A DNA stretch of 64,000 nucleotides from Notospermus geniculatus (taxonomy: Eukaryota; Nemertea; Pilidiophora; Heteronemertea; Lineidae), in NCBI GenBank assembly GCA_002633025.1, contig NMRB01000745.1, forward strand, positions 90,901 to 154,900, in the 5' to 3' direction. Under the pieces are notes generated by a model. That model searched no databases. It was given only the letters and a program-made list of their open reading frames with translations, and was not told the origin of the DNA. Positions 29,976 to 40,463 of the stretch are shown piece after piece. The stretch's first letter is position 1. Every line of letters starts with the position of its first letter. A program made the position numbers and the translations under genes.

Positions 29976-30018
29976 TGAGACCTGATGAAGACCTAGTAGG
30001 GGTCGAAAGCTAGTCTCA
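29976..30018 (+). ncRNA. Candidate minimal hammerhead ribozyme (retroelement type)
   Basis: Order: TGAGAC (stem I), CTGATGA core, an extra A, GACC-loop-GGTC (stem II), GAAA core, GC, TA (cleavage site NUH), GTCTCA. The last six bases pair perfectly with TGAGAC. Stem III would be the self-complementary AGCT formed between two RNAs, the arrangement described for Penelope-like retroelements. Departures: one unpaired A at the base of stem II, and no Penelope reverse transcriptase seen nearby. Confidence 0.55.
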
Positions 30019-30394
30019 ATAATACTAAGTTGATCATGAAAAAGGTGTTTTCGAAATTCTTCATTTTTATATACAGTACACACGATAGCACAAATAACAT
30101 TTCCACACAACTTTGCATTTAAATGCACAAATAAGCATTATTGTACATTTAACATCCTATCCATTGTCTCAGCGGCCCCCTAACCTGCATTCTGCATTTT
30201 CAGTGCATAAAATATGTCTTAAAACACCTCACCTAAAGCTCTGCTACTAGGTAGCATTTACTGGAGTTAGAGAACAGTACTTCACCGGACAACTTACCCA
30301 CAGACACTTCGTTCCCATGGACAATTTGTCCCCAAGGACAATTCATCCCGATGAAAACTCTTTTTGATTCATCCTTTTAATTATTCTTCTTCAT

Positions 30395-30850
30395 TCATGC
30401 CTTAAAAAGGCAAAGCTTCAGGATTAGATCGGATATCAAATTAAATGATTAAAACATCAATCCCCCTCCTTGCAAATGTATATGCCAAAGTTTTTAATAC
30501 AATTCTTCAAACAGGTCAATACCCTATCAGCTGGAGCAAAGGTTATAAAGTAAATATTTTCAAGTCAGGTGATAAATCTGATGTAAACAACTACCGAGGA
30601 ATCACTATTAATAGTAAACTTGGTAACTGTTTAGCAATATTTTGAACAAAAAGACCTGTGAAATATGTCGACAAGAACCAAACTATACCCCTACTCAAAT
30701 TGGGTTCAAAATGGAGCACGAACATCATATCATTTGTTCACTCTGGTCGACAAATACATCAAAAAGAACAAGGGCAAATTGTATGTCTGTTTCGTAGATT
30801 TTCGTAAAGCCTATGATAGCGTGTGGCATAGAGACAGAAATAAGCCAACT
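30395..30850 (+). pseudogene. Non-LTR retrotransposon reverse-transcriptase fragment
   Basis: Reads KASGLDRIS, YPISWSKGYKVNIFKSGDKS and NNYRGITI, then after frameshifts YVCFVDFRKAYDSVWH (RT motif A with catalytic Asp, about 30795). This order is typical of Jockey/CR1/RTE-type RT. The YADD motif and endonuclease are missing. Pseudogene. Confidence 0.85.
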
Positions 30851-30929
30851 ATGAAGATCTCTCATAAATCCTGTGGAATGTGTCGATAGGTTATCTATTT
30901 AGATCTCAATATCACTCTGCAGTCATCCG

Positions 30930-31325
30930 AGCCAGAGAGCAAGAAAATCAAGCGATGGAGGTATTGGGGCTGAAAATAGGGCACTCAACTCAGTGCATGC
31001 TGTTCTGCCCGACTGATTTGAAGATTGATTCGACAACAGATGGGCACACCAGCGTTGCAAAATATCTGAGGGAGAAAAGGTCCGAGAGAGTTACGCATCA
31101 CCTTGATATACGGCATGTGGCAAAATGCAGGGCACTATGAGCTGTTTTCGAATATTGTTTTTATTCATAATGGGCTTATAAGATTCATGACAAAACAGAA
31201 AGTATTTTTTTCTAGGTCTGAAGAAAAGAATGAAGAACCACATAAAGAGGTGTTCAATGATCAGAAGTTGGGAAAAAGAGCACCATCAATCATCTCTACT
31301 GGTCTGCAGTGAAGAGTGTACAGTG
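30930..31325 (+). pseudogene. Transposase-like fragment (H..AKYLRE / HVAK family)
   Basis: Reads DSTTDGHTSVAKYLRE and THHLDIRHVAK, and further on, with one frame change near 31290, TINHLYWSAV. The pattern (T)DxHxxxAKYLR...YD(I/V)(R/W)HVAK...INHLYW is shared by a large uncharacterised invertebrate transposase family. No complete catalytic set. Confidence 0.5.
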
Positions 31326-31329
31326 GTGC

Positions 31330-32030
31330 TGTTCCAGCAGTGAGAGACATCCTATTAGACGTTTAGTGTTCTGTTTCGACGACAGGCGTCGCTCTGTACA
31401 CTTTGTGTTGATGAAGCTTATCTCATTTACGAAAAAGATAAACAATGTGTCTGTATGTGCGATTTGAAGAACGTTTATTCCGAAAAAAGGGAGCCTGTGG
31501 CTCAAAATCACGAACGATCAGTTGTCGTGCGATTTTTTGGCAGTCATTGTCATTTCCATGCTCACCAGATAGCCCAGAATCTGTGCTAATCCCCGGCATT
31601 GCACAACAGTAATTGAAATACTAGTAATAGGCCTGGACCAGGACAGCTCTGACCTAGAGGATTTTGTCGTTTCTACTAACCCCCCGAGGAACAACTTGGC
31701 TGATTCGATCCAAAAGTGTATCTCGGCTGTAGGGGTTATACGCGAGACGAAATGAAAGATCACCTACTGTTCGTGAATATTCCTGAAGTCGAGGCGGAAA
31801 ATACGTGCGATGTTCTTGAATCTTTCTTTGAGAGGAAAAGCTCGGAATCAAAGGGCCCAAGAATGGCAAAGCTGGTGGGCGGGTGTGATAAGAAAATGAA
31901 ATGGTGAAAGCTAGTAAAAATGATTTGCTGATTTCAACCTTTGTAAGGCTACTCCGGTTGGGGTCGAAAATTCGTGAATTCTGGAGATTGACTTCTTGTT
32001 TATTATCATTTTGTGTGTCAATTTTGTGCT
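31330..32030. other. No confident gene
   Basis: Two short plus-strand open stretches (LCVDEAYLIYEKDKQC near 31400, and 31716-31907) without recognisable motifs. Confidence 0.35.
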
Positions 32031-32039
32031 TTTTGTACC

Positions 32040-32165
32040 TTGGTTTGTAAGGCTACTCAATGTATAGTAATTCTTAAGTCTGGTAAAATACCTGATGATT
32101 GGACAATTGGTGTGATCAAAGCAATATTTAAGAATAAAGAAAGCAGGAACAACAGTGTGGAAGGA
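32040..32165 (+). pseudogene. Reverse-transcriptase scrap 2
   Basis: Reads LKSGKIPDDWTIGVIKAIF then KNKESRN, the segment just before motif NYRG in non-LTR RTs (xSGxIPxxWxxGxIxPIFKxKG). Different in sequence from the fragment at 30395. Confidence 0.65.
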
Positions 32166-32169
32166 TTCA

Positions 32170-32735
32170 CTACAGTGTCTGCATTAAAGGAACTGAAAAG
32201 CTGTACTTGTCACTCCTTCCTGAACTATCACCTCCCGTGCTGTCATATCTTCTTTACAAGGAAAATTCATGCTGCTGACTTGTTTGTCCCTGTAACGATG
32301 TGCGACCCAGCACTAGTAGGTGCTGCCACCTTGTGTAGAACGCTTGTACTATGTCATCATGGCTTCAGAACAAAAGTTTGTTATGTCGAACCCGCACTAT
32401 TTATCAAGTAATCCCAACAAAGAAACGAACATTCCCCAGTCTTATCCCCTGGGAAATGGACGAAAGAATTCCAAGCTGCAAAGCTCGAAACTCATAGGCA
32501 AAACATTACGATGGATTGTGGTGTGAGGATGACAATCCAGTTAACAACCTTGAAAGCTCAAAATCCATTGAGTACGTGCCAGAAGTACACAACCAGGCCT
32601 CAAATGTAAGGAAATCGCTTGCCTAATGAGTGGGCATGGACTATGGTAATCAATGCCAACCAATTACAAATGAACATACGGCTTGATCGATCAACTATGA
32701 AAACCACAACTAAAAGTAGAGGCCGGAAAAACAAA
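32170..32735. other. No confident gene
   Basis: Open frame continuing from the RT scrap to 32411 has Cys/His clusters (CTCHSFLNYHLPCCHIFF) resembling a SWIM-type CxCxxxxxxxxCxH zinc motif, but nothing else supports a gene. Confidence 0.3.
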
Positions 32736-32739
32736 AAAA

Positions 32740-33249
32740 TAGTGCCAATGGCACTGTGCCCGCTTGGCTTGAAGCAGTTTGGCCCCCTAGTGGCAAAGTG
32801 AAGAATCAGATTTTGCCGAATATTCATCTGAGTAAATGTTACAGCCTAGAGGTACATGTAGATACATGTACGTGCAAAGTTTCAAAGCAATAGGTAAAAC
32901 CATTACAAAAAGAGCCAATTTCGTAATTTCAGGCGAACTTTGACCTCTGTGAACTTGAAAAGTAGGTCAAATTAAAAACTTGAGTACTATCTTATGCATC
33001 CCTATTAGATATACCCATGATAAAAATTTGACAAACATCCGTCTCTTGGGAAGGGAGAAACAGTACTTTCAGTGATTTTGGTTTTGGCCCCCTAGTGGCA
33101 AAGTCAAGAATCAGACTTCACGAAAATTTTGTCTGTAGGTTGCTATAACCTACAGGCACACGTGTACAAAGTTTCAACATGATAGTTCAAACCATTATCA
33201 AAATAGAGCCCTTTGAAATTTTTCACAAAACGCCCCCTGCAGGCCAAAA
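32740..33249. repeat. Dispersed repeat, two units of about 306 bp, cut by a gap
   Basis: TTTGGCCCCCTAGTGGCAAAG begins a unit near 32779 and again near 33085. The middle (32934-33030) matches 17522-17622. The second unit runs into the run of N. Confidence 0.85.
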
Positions 33250-33443
33250 NNNNNNNNNNNNNNNNNNNNNNNNNNNNNNNNNNNNNNNNNNNNNNNNNNN
33301 NNNNNNNNNNNNNNNNNNNNNNNNNNNNNNNNNNNNNNNNNNNNNNNNNNNNNNNNNNNNNNNNNNNNNNNNNNNNNNNNNNNNNNNNNNNNNNNNNNNN
33401 NNNNNNNNNNNNNNNNNNNNNNNNNNNNNNNNNNNNNNNNNNN
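33250..33443. other. Assembly gap (194 N)
   Basis: Run of N. Sequence on the two sides is unrelated (repeat on the left, an exon on the right). Confidence 1.
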
Positions 33444-33445
33444 AT

Positions 33446-33614
33446 GAAATGGATGCGCTTGCAAAATTTATGGGCAATGACATCAGGGCACATCGAGAAT
33501 ACTGTCATCTCCCAGACTCAGCAGTTCAAGTGGCCAAAGTCAGCAAGATACTTCTTGTAATGGAAAGAGGGATAAGTACAGAGGGAAAAGCCTCGATGAA
33601 ATCAACATGGAAGA
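33446..33614 (+). pseudogene. Exon of an uncharacterised transposon-associated family
   Basis: Reads ALAKFMGNDIRAHREYCHLP then VAKVSKILLVMERG and, one base out of frame, DKYRGKSLDEINMEEN just before a GTAAGC donor. The pattern (M/L)xxFMGHDIRxHRExYRLP...AKVSKxL...YRGKSLDEI recurs in many invertebrate predicted proteins of unknown function. The 5-prime part is lost in the gap. Confidence 0.5.
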
Positions 33615-33948
33615 AAATGGTAAGCGATTACTTTAAACTTTTTAGAGTTGAAGCTCATTATAGTGATACAGGTGTATCAACTCTCCCTCACCAGAAGATT
33701 CTGATACTGTGTAGTGAATGCTACTTTAATCACCAGTTAGGATCAATTGTTTCCATCTTATATATGGTCTTATATGCTGCAGTACTTACTCTATATTAAC
33801 CTTTGCAATGCGGCAATCAAAAACTATAGACCTGCATCAAGCTCTAGATTTTATTAAAAGGCACAATTGACGCATGAAACTTAGAAAGCTTTGTTTTGTC
33901 TTTGCAGAACAATGCCTCTTGTCTACATTTATAAAAGGAAGACAGACA

Positions 33949-34021
33949 CACTCTAAAAACTAAAGAGTTAAAGGCTGTACAGGCTCTTTAACTCTTCCTT
34001 TAACTCTTTAGTTTTAGAGTG
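33949..34021. mobile_element. 73-bp hairpin element (CTCTAAAAACTAA type)
   Basis: Arms CACTCTAAAAACTAAAGAGTT and its complement, with internal direct GAGTTAAAG words. Same terminus as elements at 9911, 15283 and 44464. Confidence 0.75.
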
Positions 34022-34640
34022 CAGGGCCACCAAGACCCCAATAGATGCACTCGACAGAGCCGACAGAGCAGTGGGAGATGGGCAGTCACTACGAAGTACT
34101 GCAAAGGATTTCAAGGTGGACAAAATGACTTGAAACGTTTTATCGCAAAGAAGAGGACTGATCCAACAGCAATTACTGGTTATGCTGCTATTAAACATGC
34201 CAATACGGTCTTCCCCCTGCAATGGAGAAAGATCTTGCAGACTATGTCAAAGCCCTTGCCGATATGTTCTTTGGGTTTTCACTTGAGAAGTGTCAACAGT
34301 TAGCCTACCAGTTCGCAATGAAAAACTGCCTGAAGTTTCCAGAATCATGGACTGAAAACAGAAAAAACTGCGAAAGATTGGTGGTTAGGATTCAAAAGGC
34401 GCCACAACCTCACTATTGTTCTCCAGAGGCCACATCACTGGGCAGGGCCACTGCCTTCAAACGTACGATGAATTCTACGACAATCTTGCAGACGAAATGG
34501 ATAAACACGAGTTCAGGCCCGAGGACATCCACAACCAGGATAACATCCACAACCTGGATAAAATTGGATGCGCGACCGTCCAGAAGGCTAGCGATGTCAT
34601 GACGGAACTTTCCAGATACGCCAGATCGTCATCCGCGGAG
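34022..34640 (+). pseudogene. pogo/Tigger-like transposase N-terminal half
   Basis: An HTH of psq type (LDRADRAVGDGQSLRSTAKDF, then MT with a lost T, KRFIAKK) is followed by a CENP-B-type second HTH (FGFSLEKCQQLAYQFAMKN, ESWTENRK), then in another frame DWWLGFKRRHNLTI, and PEATSLGRATAF, YDEFYDNLADEM and FRPEDIHN. This order is that of pogo/Tigger/Jerky transposases up to the start of the DDE domain. Several frameshifts. A short internal duplication of GGATAACATCCACAACC occurs near 34540. Confidence 0.8.
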
Positions 34641-34795
34641 AGTGTGGAGCCCGCACCACGAAGGAAAGTGGTATTCGAGGAACCTGCCGTGTGGCATTGC
34701 TGGTGGTGCCCACAGCAACTTACCGAGCACCTCATCAGGATGCATCTTCTGGTGACCCATTCACACCGGACCCTGGAGGATAACGCTGTCCCGGC

Positions 34796-35215
34796 ACATA
34801 CGTGTTCCGGCGGGAGATGGAGTACCTCCAGCAACAAGTCATCCTGCTGGAGGACTTCACTACGAGCATCGCGACGGCCAATGCTGCCTTAGTGAGGCTC
34901 ACCGTCCTACATTATGAATACCAGGAGTATCGGGAGGCTCCAAAGAGTGGCTCGTCTCCGGAACCGGTGTGATAAGGCGATCACTCCTCAGGAACCGGTG
35001 CCGCTAAGAGGAGTCCCCACGACACGGGTATGGTACCCAATGAGTTAATGCACACGTTTCTTCAACAACCAGTTGGCGTGGCAGAAGAAAGGTGTTCCAG
35101 TACAGACGAACCGGAGGATACTTAGGATGTGCGATCCTTAGTCATGGTACACCGGTACAAGAAAATAACATCACTCGGGGTATGACTGTCAGCACTGTCC
35201 ACCAGCGCACGACGG
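34796..35215. repeat. Segmental duplication, copy A
   Basis: Matches 37799-38208 over about 410 bp (CGTGTTCCGGCGGGAGATGG, then GACGGCCAATGCTGCCTTAG, GATAAGGCGATCACTCC). Both copies encode a short coiled-coil-like stretch (ATANAALVRL / PTANAALARL) followed by decayed frames. It could be a retroelement gag/pol linker, since gypsy integrase sequence precedes copy B. Confidence 0.9.
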
Positions 35216-35499
35216 TCGCAGAAGCAACACGGGGGCCAGGAGACACCGGCCTGATAGACGAGAAAAGAGCCGGTCACCTCACTATCAGGAGACATCAGGA
35301 AAGCGAGGGGATGGACGACCATCAAACAGAGAGCGCAAGAGGGACTGGTGAGCCAAGCACCTCGGATACAGACGCTGAACATTCGTAATTACATGTATTA
35401 TGTGATGATGTAAAGTAGTTATATCCAGTGTGGCGAAGAATTGCGAGGAAGGATTCAACAGCACATTGATGGAAATGCGGGTACAGGCCTGGGAGGAGA

Positions 35500-36210
35500 A
35501 TGCATCACAAATTAACTTCCATTCCCTGGGGTTGCCATGAACCGTAGACTGTCAGACATCGCAAACATGCAGAACACGTCTGAAACCACTTGGTTGCTGA
35601 TTTCAAGGCCTTATCCAAGAAGCGTCCATCAACATTCACTACGCCAAGCCCACAGAAGCCTGCTTCACTGGCCTCCATATCGTACGGATTCCTTAAATAT
35701 GAAAGCGGCAAAATGCAGGGAGAATCCAAAATCAAGTTGGAAGGCATATCCCATTGGGGAACTTTTTGCTACAGGTACGTTTCAAAAAAAATCTTTGTCA
35801 AGTTTGTTTGACTTGTTTGTTACACTGCTTCTCAGAAGTATTTTCATAAAGTGGTTCACCAATCTTACAAATGTAATTTCTATTCTGGCATTGTCACAGC
35901 ATATGTCAACACATCCAAATACTGCAATAACTACAATAAATTACTACCTGACTCACTACCCATCACCGTCAAGTACAAATGCCCAAACTGCCAATGGGCA
36001 CAAAAAAGTACTTCCATCAAAAAACGCATCAGAGCCAAAATGGCAGTGACCTCAACAAGATGTCCTGCCTACAATTTGTGACAATCTGCGAAACGCATGG
36101 GGTGGAAATACCACTACCATCGGCACAACTTCTCCATCAGTTCGCTCAGTTTTGGAACTATGCATTTTGGGTGGGCCTTGGATCTTGGAGCTCGAGCGGA
36201 TCTTGAATTA
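35500..36210 (+). other. Unrecognised open stretches
   Basis: A 170-codon frame (35537-36049) overlaps a second one reading DFKALSKKRPSTFTT and GKMQGESKIKLEGISHWG. Both have ordinary composition but no family I recognise. An AG acceptor-like site at 35530 and GTACG at 35776 might bound an exon in the second frame. Confidence 0.3.
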
Positions 36211-37535
36211 GGGTGTCCCCATCAAATTCCATTGAGTTGATGCAAAAATTAGCAAAAGAACATGTTATTTTGCCAGTGGGGAAGATTGGGCCCAGGGGCC
36301 GACTTTCAAAGCCTGTGGGGTAAATACTAATCCACATAATAATTTTAAAACAGAGTATAGTCCGAGTCTTTCCCTTGCTTCTGCCTGGATTTCATCGACT
36401 CATTTCATCGGCAGACTTGACCTCAAGTGGCCCGGAATGATGGGGTCTTGGGTGTCGTGTCTGGATGCTTGGAATTTCCCACCTCTTTTGGTTGCCGCCT
36501 GGCCAGTGGCGCCACCTTGCTAGAGCACGTGGGAGATGATGCAGAGTTTTCCGGGTGCTGTTCTGATTTTGTTGTTTTGGGAATTCAGGCGGAAGGAGTG
36601 GCAACGTGGTGTAAGTAGATGTGATGAATAATGTCTGCCCTAGTACATGTAGTACAAGAAGGTTTAAGTAAAATTTCCCCAGACAGTGACGTGTTGTCTC
36701 CCTGCAATGCAAAACGTGTGTCCGCCATGTTGAAACTTCTAGATACCGTCAGATGATGCCTTCATACGGTATCTCGGTTATATTCGAGTGTCTGGTCCAT
36801 GAAACGGCTTTAGTAAGCCCTATGTTGTTTATTTGACCTTTAGAGTCCTATAATTACTTGGGTCTACTCTTGCAGCCACTGAGGCTGGCAGTCATATGCA
36901 AATCTTGCCCGAGAATAGGTACCTTATCCGGTATTTGTGTTACCCCTTTGCTGTAGTTTTATCGTAGTTTCTGGTTATGGTTTCCGGTTATAACACCAGG
37001 CGTCTCCACCTCCTAGTGATGACTTGAGTGAACATGCAGGCCTACTTGGATAGAGCATAGTTGATGCTAGGATGTCACTTATTGTACCTGGATCATGTTG
37101 ATTGAATTCTCATGGAACCTTTATATTTAAACGGTGTTTTGTCAATATCACCAAGTCTGAACCCAATGTAGTTGCGTTGAGTTATTGCCGCTTCTTCCGC
37201 GCGGAATCCATCATCGGGTACCAAGCTCAAGGATGTCATTTGTCATCAGACAGGCAGGCATTCACAAACAAGTGTCAGGACTAATTTTTATTGGCATTTA
37301 ACGAGTAAGTCGTTGTCTCAATGCTGGTATACAGAGTACAAACACGAGCCGCCATTTACAATAGCACTTTTTCAAGCCTAAACATAGCTCAATTCATGCT
37401 GTTTGTTCTGCACTTTACATCCGGGCACTTCCCTGCATCAGTTCATGGTGACCTAGATAATTGGCTGATTGACTAAGATGCCGTGAACGCAATCATTCAG
37501 GGAAAGGCCTTAAAGACCGACGACACGGTGGATGC
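36211..37535. other. No confident gene
   Basis: Long stretch with only short frames. A GT after GGTGTAAGT at 36607 is a good donor sequence but no matching exon upstream could be validated. Confidence 0.4.
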
Positions 37536-37539
37536 CCTG

Positions 37540-37790
37540 TCTGTGAAGGCGCTCCAAGTTGCAGACCCAGAGCCACTCGCAGCAAACCCAAACCCCAATC
37601 TGGACCAAGAGCACCTTGGGAAATAGACAGAAATCGTGCTATGACGCGAAAACATCAATCAACAATTACCGGAAGGGCGACCTGGTCTGGTTCCTGTCTG
37701 ACCTACAACAACTGAACCTGGTCTGGTTCCTGTCTGACCTACAACAACTGAACCTCATCCCCAAATTACATACCATTCCTCCAATAACGC
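37540..37790 (+). pseudogene. Ty3/gypsy integrase C-terminal fragment with 36-bp duplication
   Basis: Reads NRQKSCYDAKTSINNYRKGD then LVWFLSDLQQLN repeated twice in frame and IPKLHTI. The KxxYDxKxxxxxYxxGDLVW signature marks the end of gypsy integrases. The duplicated units are 37681-37716 and 37717-37752 (12 codons each). Confidence 0.7.
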
Positions 37791-37798
37791 TGTCCCTG

Positions 37799-38208
37799 CA
37801 AATACGTGTTCCGGCGGGAGATGGTCATCCTACTGGAAGACTTCACCACGAGCATCCCGACGGCCAATGCTGCCTTAGCGAGACTCACGACCATACATCA
37901 TGAATATCAGGAGTACCTGGGCACTTGCTGGGGCTGCAAAGAGCAGCTCGTCTCCCGAACCAGTGTGATAAGGCGATCACTCCCCAGTAACCAGTGCCAC
38001 TAAGAGGAGTCCCCACGGCACGGGTACCGTGCCCAGAAGACTTAATGGACAAATTTCTTCAACAACCGGTCGCCGTGGCAGAAGATAGGGGTCCCAGTAC
38101 AGAAGAACCGGAGGATACTGAGAATGTGCGATCCTTGGTCATGGTGCCAGACGGTACAAGAAACTAAACATCACTCGGGGAAGGACTGTCAGTACCGTTC
38201 ACCGCCGC
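37799..38208. repeat. Segmental duplication, copy B, ending at an N
   Basis: Partner of 34796-35215. A 30-bp segment of copy A near the coiled-coil is missing here. The homology stops exactly at the single N (38209). Confidence 0.9.
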
Positions 38209-38374
38209 NTAATACATGTTATTCCTCCATTCACGATTGACGATTCGATAGAATCTCAATCAAACTTCAACTTACAGGTAAGTCTCGTTTAATTGTTTTC
38301 AATTGTGGTACAAAGATAGGCCTTCACTACTCAGGTTTTTGCTTGCCAAACTGGCGCTGAGCTAATTTAATTTA

Positions 38375-38450
38375 GTCCTCGCAAAGAGGCAAAGAGAATA
38401 CTATGACAGAAAAGCCGCCTTTGAGCCATTCTTGAAAAGAGAATGACAAG
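38375..38450 (+). pseudogene. Ty3/gypsy integrase scrap
   Basis: Reads RQREYYDRKAAFEPFLKRE then stop. The same bases, slightly diverged, begin the longer fragment at 43383. Confidence 0.65.
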
Positions 38451-38535
38451 CCTTCCGGCGTTCATGGGTCACGTGGTTAGTCATAGTATGTACGGGGCCA
38501 TTAGTCCGAACACTGCCACCTGTTGCTCATTATGT

Positions 38536-39094
38536 ATTCCTTGATTACTGGTGGTCTTCTTAGGATTGTTATATTCTTAGGTTAGGTAGTTTTGGTTATG
38601 AATTATGAATCATTCTTATGAAGCATACTTATCTATTACAGTCAATCGTTCTATGGTACTTTGGATTTTCCACATTGGCTCTCGGATTTATGGAATAAAA
38701 CCATTAACACTCAACAAGCAGCATTACGCTCTATTCGCAGTCCAACATTGGCGTTCAACCCAGCGAAAGCAGCCCACAGACAAGAAACAACAGAACCAAT
38801 TCTGCTGCTACCGAACAATCCACAATTGAATAAGGAGGCAACTACATATGTGGGATACGTCCACAAGGTGTCAAATGTTCTACACAGTACTCGCGCTTGT
38901 TTTGTGACATTCACACTCCAAATTCCTTGATTACTGGTGGTCTTCTTAGGATTGTTATATTCTTAGGTTAGGTAGTTTTGGTTATGAATTATGAATCATT
39001 CTTATGAAGCATACTTATCTATTACAGTCGATCGTTCTATGGTACTTTGGATCTTCCATGTTGGCTCTCGGATTTATGGAATAAAACCATTAAC
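38536..39094. repeat. Pair of 173-bp direct repeats
   Basis: 38536-38708 and 38922-39094 are almost identical (start ATTCCTTGATTACTGGTGGT, end AATAAAACCATTAAC), separated by 213 bp of unique sequence. The layout could be a small LTR-like (TRIM) element or a simple tandem duplication with insertion. No primer-binding site recognised. Confidence 0.85.
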
Positions 39095-39200
39095 GCATTG
39101 AAGAATATCGGATTTCCTGAGTGTTTCATTTAAAAGAGACTGATGGTACCTATAATAGTAATTAGAGAGCTTTGTCGGCAAATTCACCTTTACTTTGCAG

Positions 39201-39381
39201 CTGAATGCAGCCCTCTTCCTTTGTACTGTGGTGTTCTGAAACACTCTTCCGGTCGATCAGACGTGACGTGCACCGTCAATAGCACAGACTTAGACACACC
39301 TGTAACGGCGAACAAATCAGCGCGCCTCGTGTGTTGCTGACGGGAAATGGGAGGATACTTTCAAGTGCGAAAATCAGATTG
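39201..39381 (+). pseudogene. Sushi (CCP/SCR) domain exon, frameshifted
   Basis: Bounded by TTTGCAG and GTAAGC. Starts in phase 1: AECSPLPLYCGVLKH, DVTCTVNS, then after a 1-2-base shift near 39318, SCVADGKWEDTFKCENQIG. The four-cysteine layout with CxxDGKW...C is the sushi fold of complement and adhesion proteins, and both exon edges are phase 1, as usual for sushi exons. It is either a broken gene exon or a sequencing indel. Neighbouring exons not found. Confidence 0.6.
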
Positions 39382-39743
39382 GTAAGCAACATAGCTTGCA
39401 AACTGATGTCAACTGACAAATGTGGTTGTCCATGCCATGAACATTCCATGATCATGCAGATTCATCATCAAGTACCCGTCAAATGACGGGTGAATTACAA
39501 TAGACACATGTACCTACCTACAATGATTTCAGGATCTGTGATGTTTATTAGTCAAAAGGCTGGCGTTGTGGGCACAGGCCTTACTCTGTCTGGTCACCCA
39601 CCCCAGACAGTGCCACAAGGGCATTCCAAAATAAATGATGGATGTCCAAAGACTATGCCCAACATTTTGAAAGACTGACACTGAGACCTATGCGAAGAAA
39701 GTCTGTTCACTTTACTGTACTATTAATTACTGTTGATTAATAC

Positions 39744-40290
39744 CACCCCGGCGAATCAGTATCCAATCCTGAGCACCGAGTCTTCAGCGTGGCAAGTGCT
39801 GATTCCGAGTCCATGTCTTCCTGAATCCCGCGCAAAATGGCGTCCTCGCCCGAGGAAGGGCCAGAAAAAGATGTTCAAGCTTCCAAATGCCACAGTAAGT
39901 GTAAGATTTTTGCAGTGCATTCGGATCTAGAGTAAATAACCTGCCGTAATCAGTTGCTTATTTTGAATGTATTTGCAGAATATTGTAAATACATGTATAA
40001 GCATCTGATCGCCACGGCCAGCCAGACGGCTGTCAGTAGGCCTACGGCAGGCACCAGGCATTCAAAGTTTTTTGCTTCCGGTTTCTTAATCAATGCCAGC
40101 ATAATTTGCTACGCATATTGAGATCCGAATGCAAGTGTGATCAAGTAATCTTACCATCCTGATGAAGCAGGAGAGGTCGCATTCTCATCGCTGTCGTCTC
40201 TTTTCGCGCGGGATTCAGGAATACCGGGACTCGGAATCTGCACTTACCACGCCGAAGACTCGGTGCCCAGGATACTGATTCGCCGGGGTG
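39744..40290. mobile_element. Foldback element with 5-bp TSD and CAC ends
   Basis: Ends CACCCCGGCGAATCAGTATC and GATACTGATTCGCCGGGGTG, with complementary arms of about 95 bp (CGAGTCTTC, GATTCCGAGTC, CTGAATCCCGCGC). Perfect 5-bp flanks aatac (39739-39743, 40291-40295). CAC ends with 5-bp TSDs are found in Transib/RAG-type elements, but other superfamilies cannot be excluded. No transposase inside. Confidence 0.85.
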
Positions 40291-40463
40291 AATACGTGCC
40301 AAAAACTTGCTTCATTGATTTATTGATTGATTTTGATATCGATTTTGATTCATCATCCTTTGGTCAGCTGAGCTAAAAAACTAATCCTGTGAAAAGGGGA
40401 TAATATGACCAACCCAAGAGGTGTACCGCTATAACAATGGGTTCCCCATAAAGCAGGGTCAAT

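Larger units (their letters stand above)
29861..30055. repeat. Perfect 80-bp inverted repeat, 35-bp spacer
   Basis: Arms 29861-29940 and 29976-30055 are exactly complementary. The spacer contains CTAGTGCTCCACACTCC, the complement of the flanking tandem unit. Each arm carries a hammerhead-like sequence pointing away from the centre. It resembles two element ends joined head to head. Confidence 0.95.

Noticed and set aside
29860-30060. Possible bacterial-type terminator
   Set aside because: An 80-bp perfect foldback with ribozyme-like cores in a eukaryotic repeat context is a better description.
29200-30400. Full Penelope-like element around the hammerheads
   Set aside because: The nearby reverse transcriptase (30395) has non-LTR motifs (NNYRGI, FVDFRKAYDS) rather than Penelope-type ones, so the ribozymes are annotated separately.
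33143-33560. Open frames spanning the N run
   Set aside because: They consist mostly of undetermined residues.
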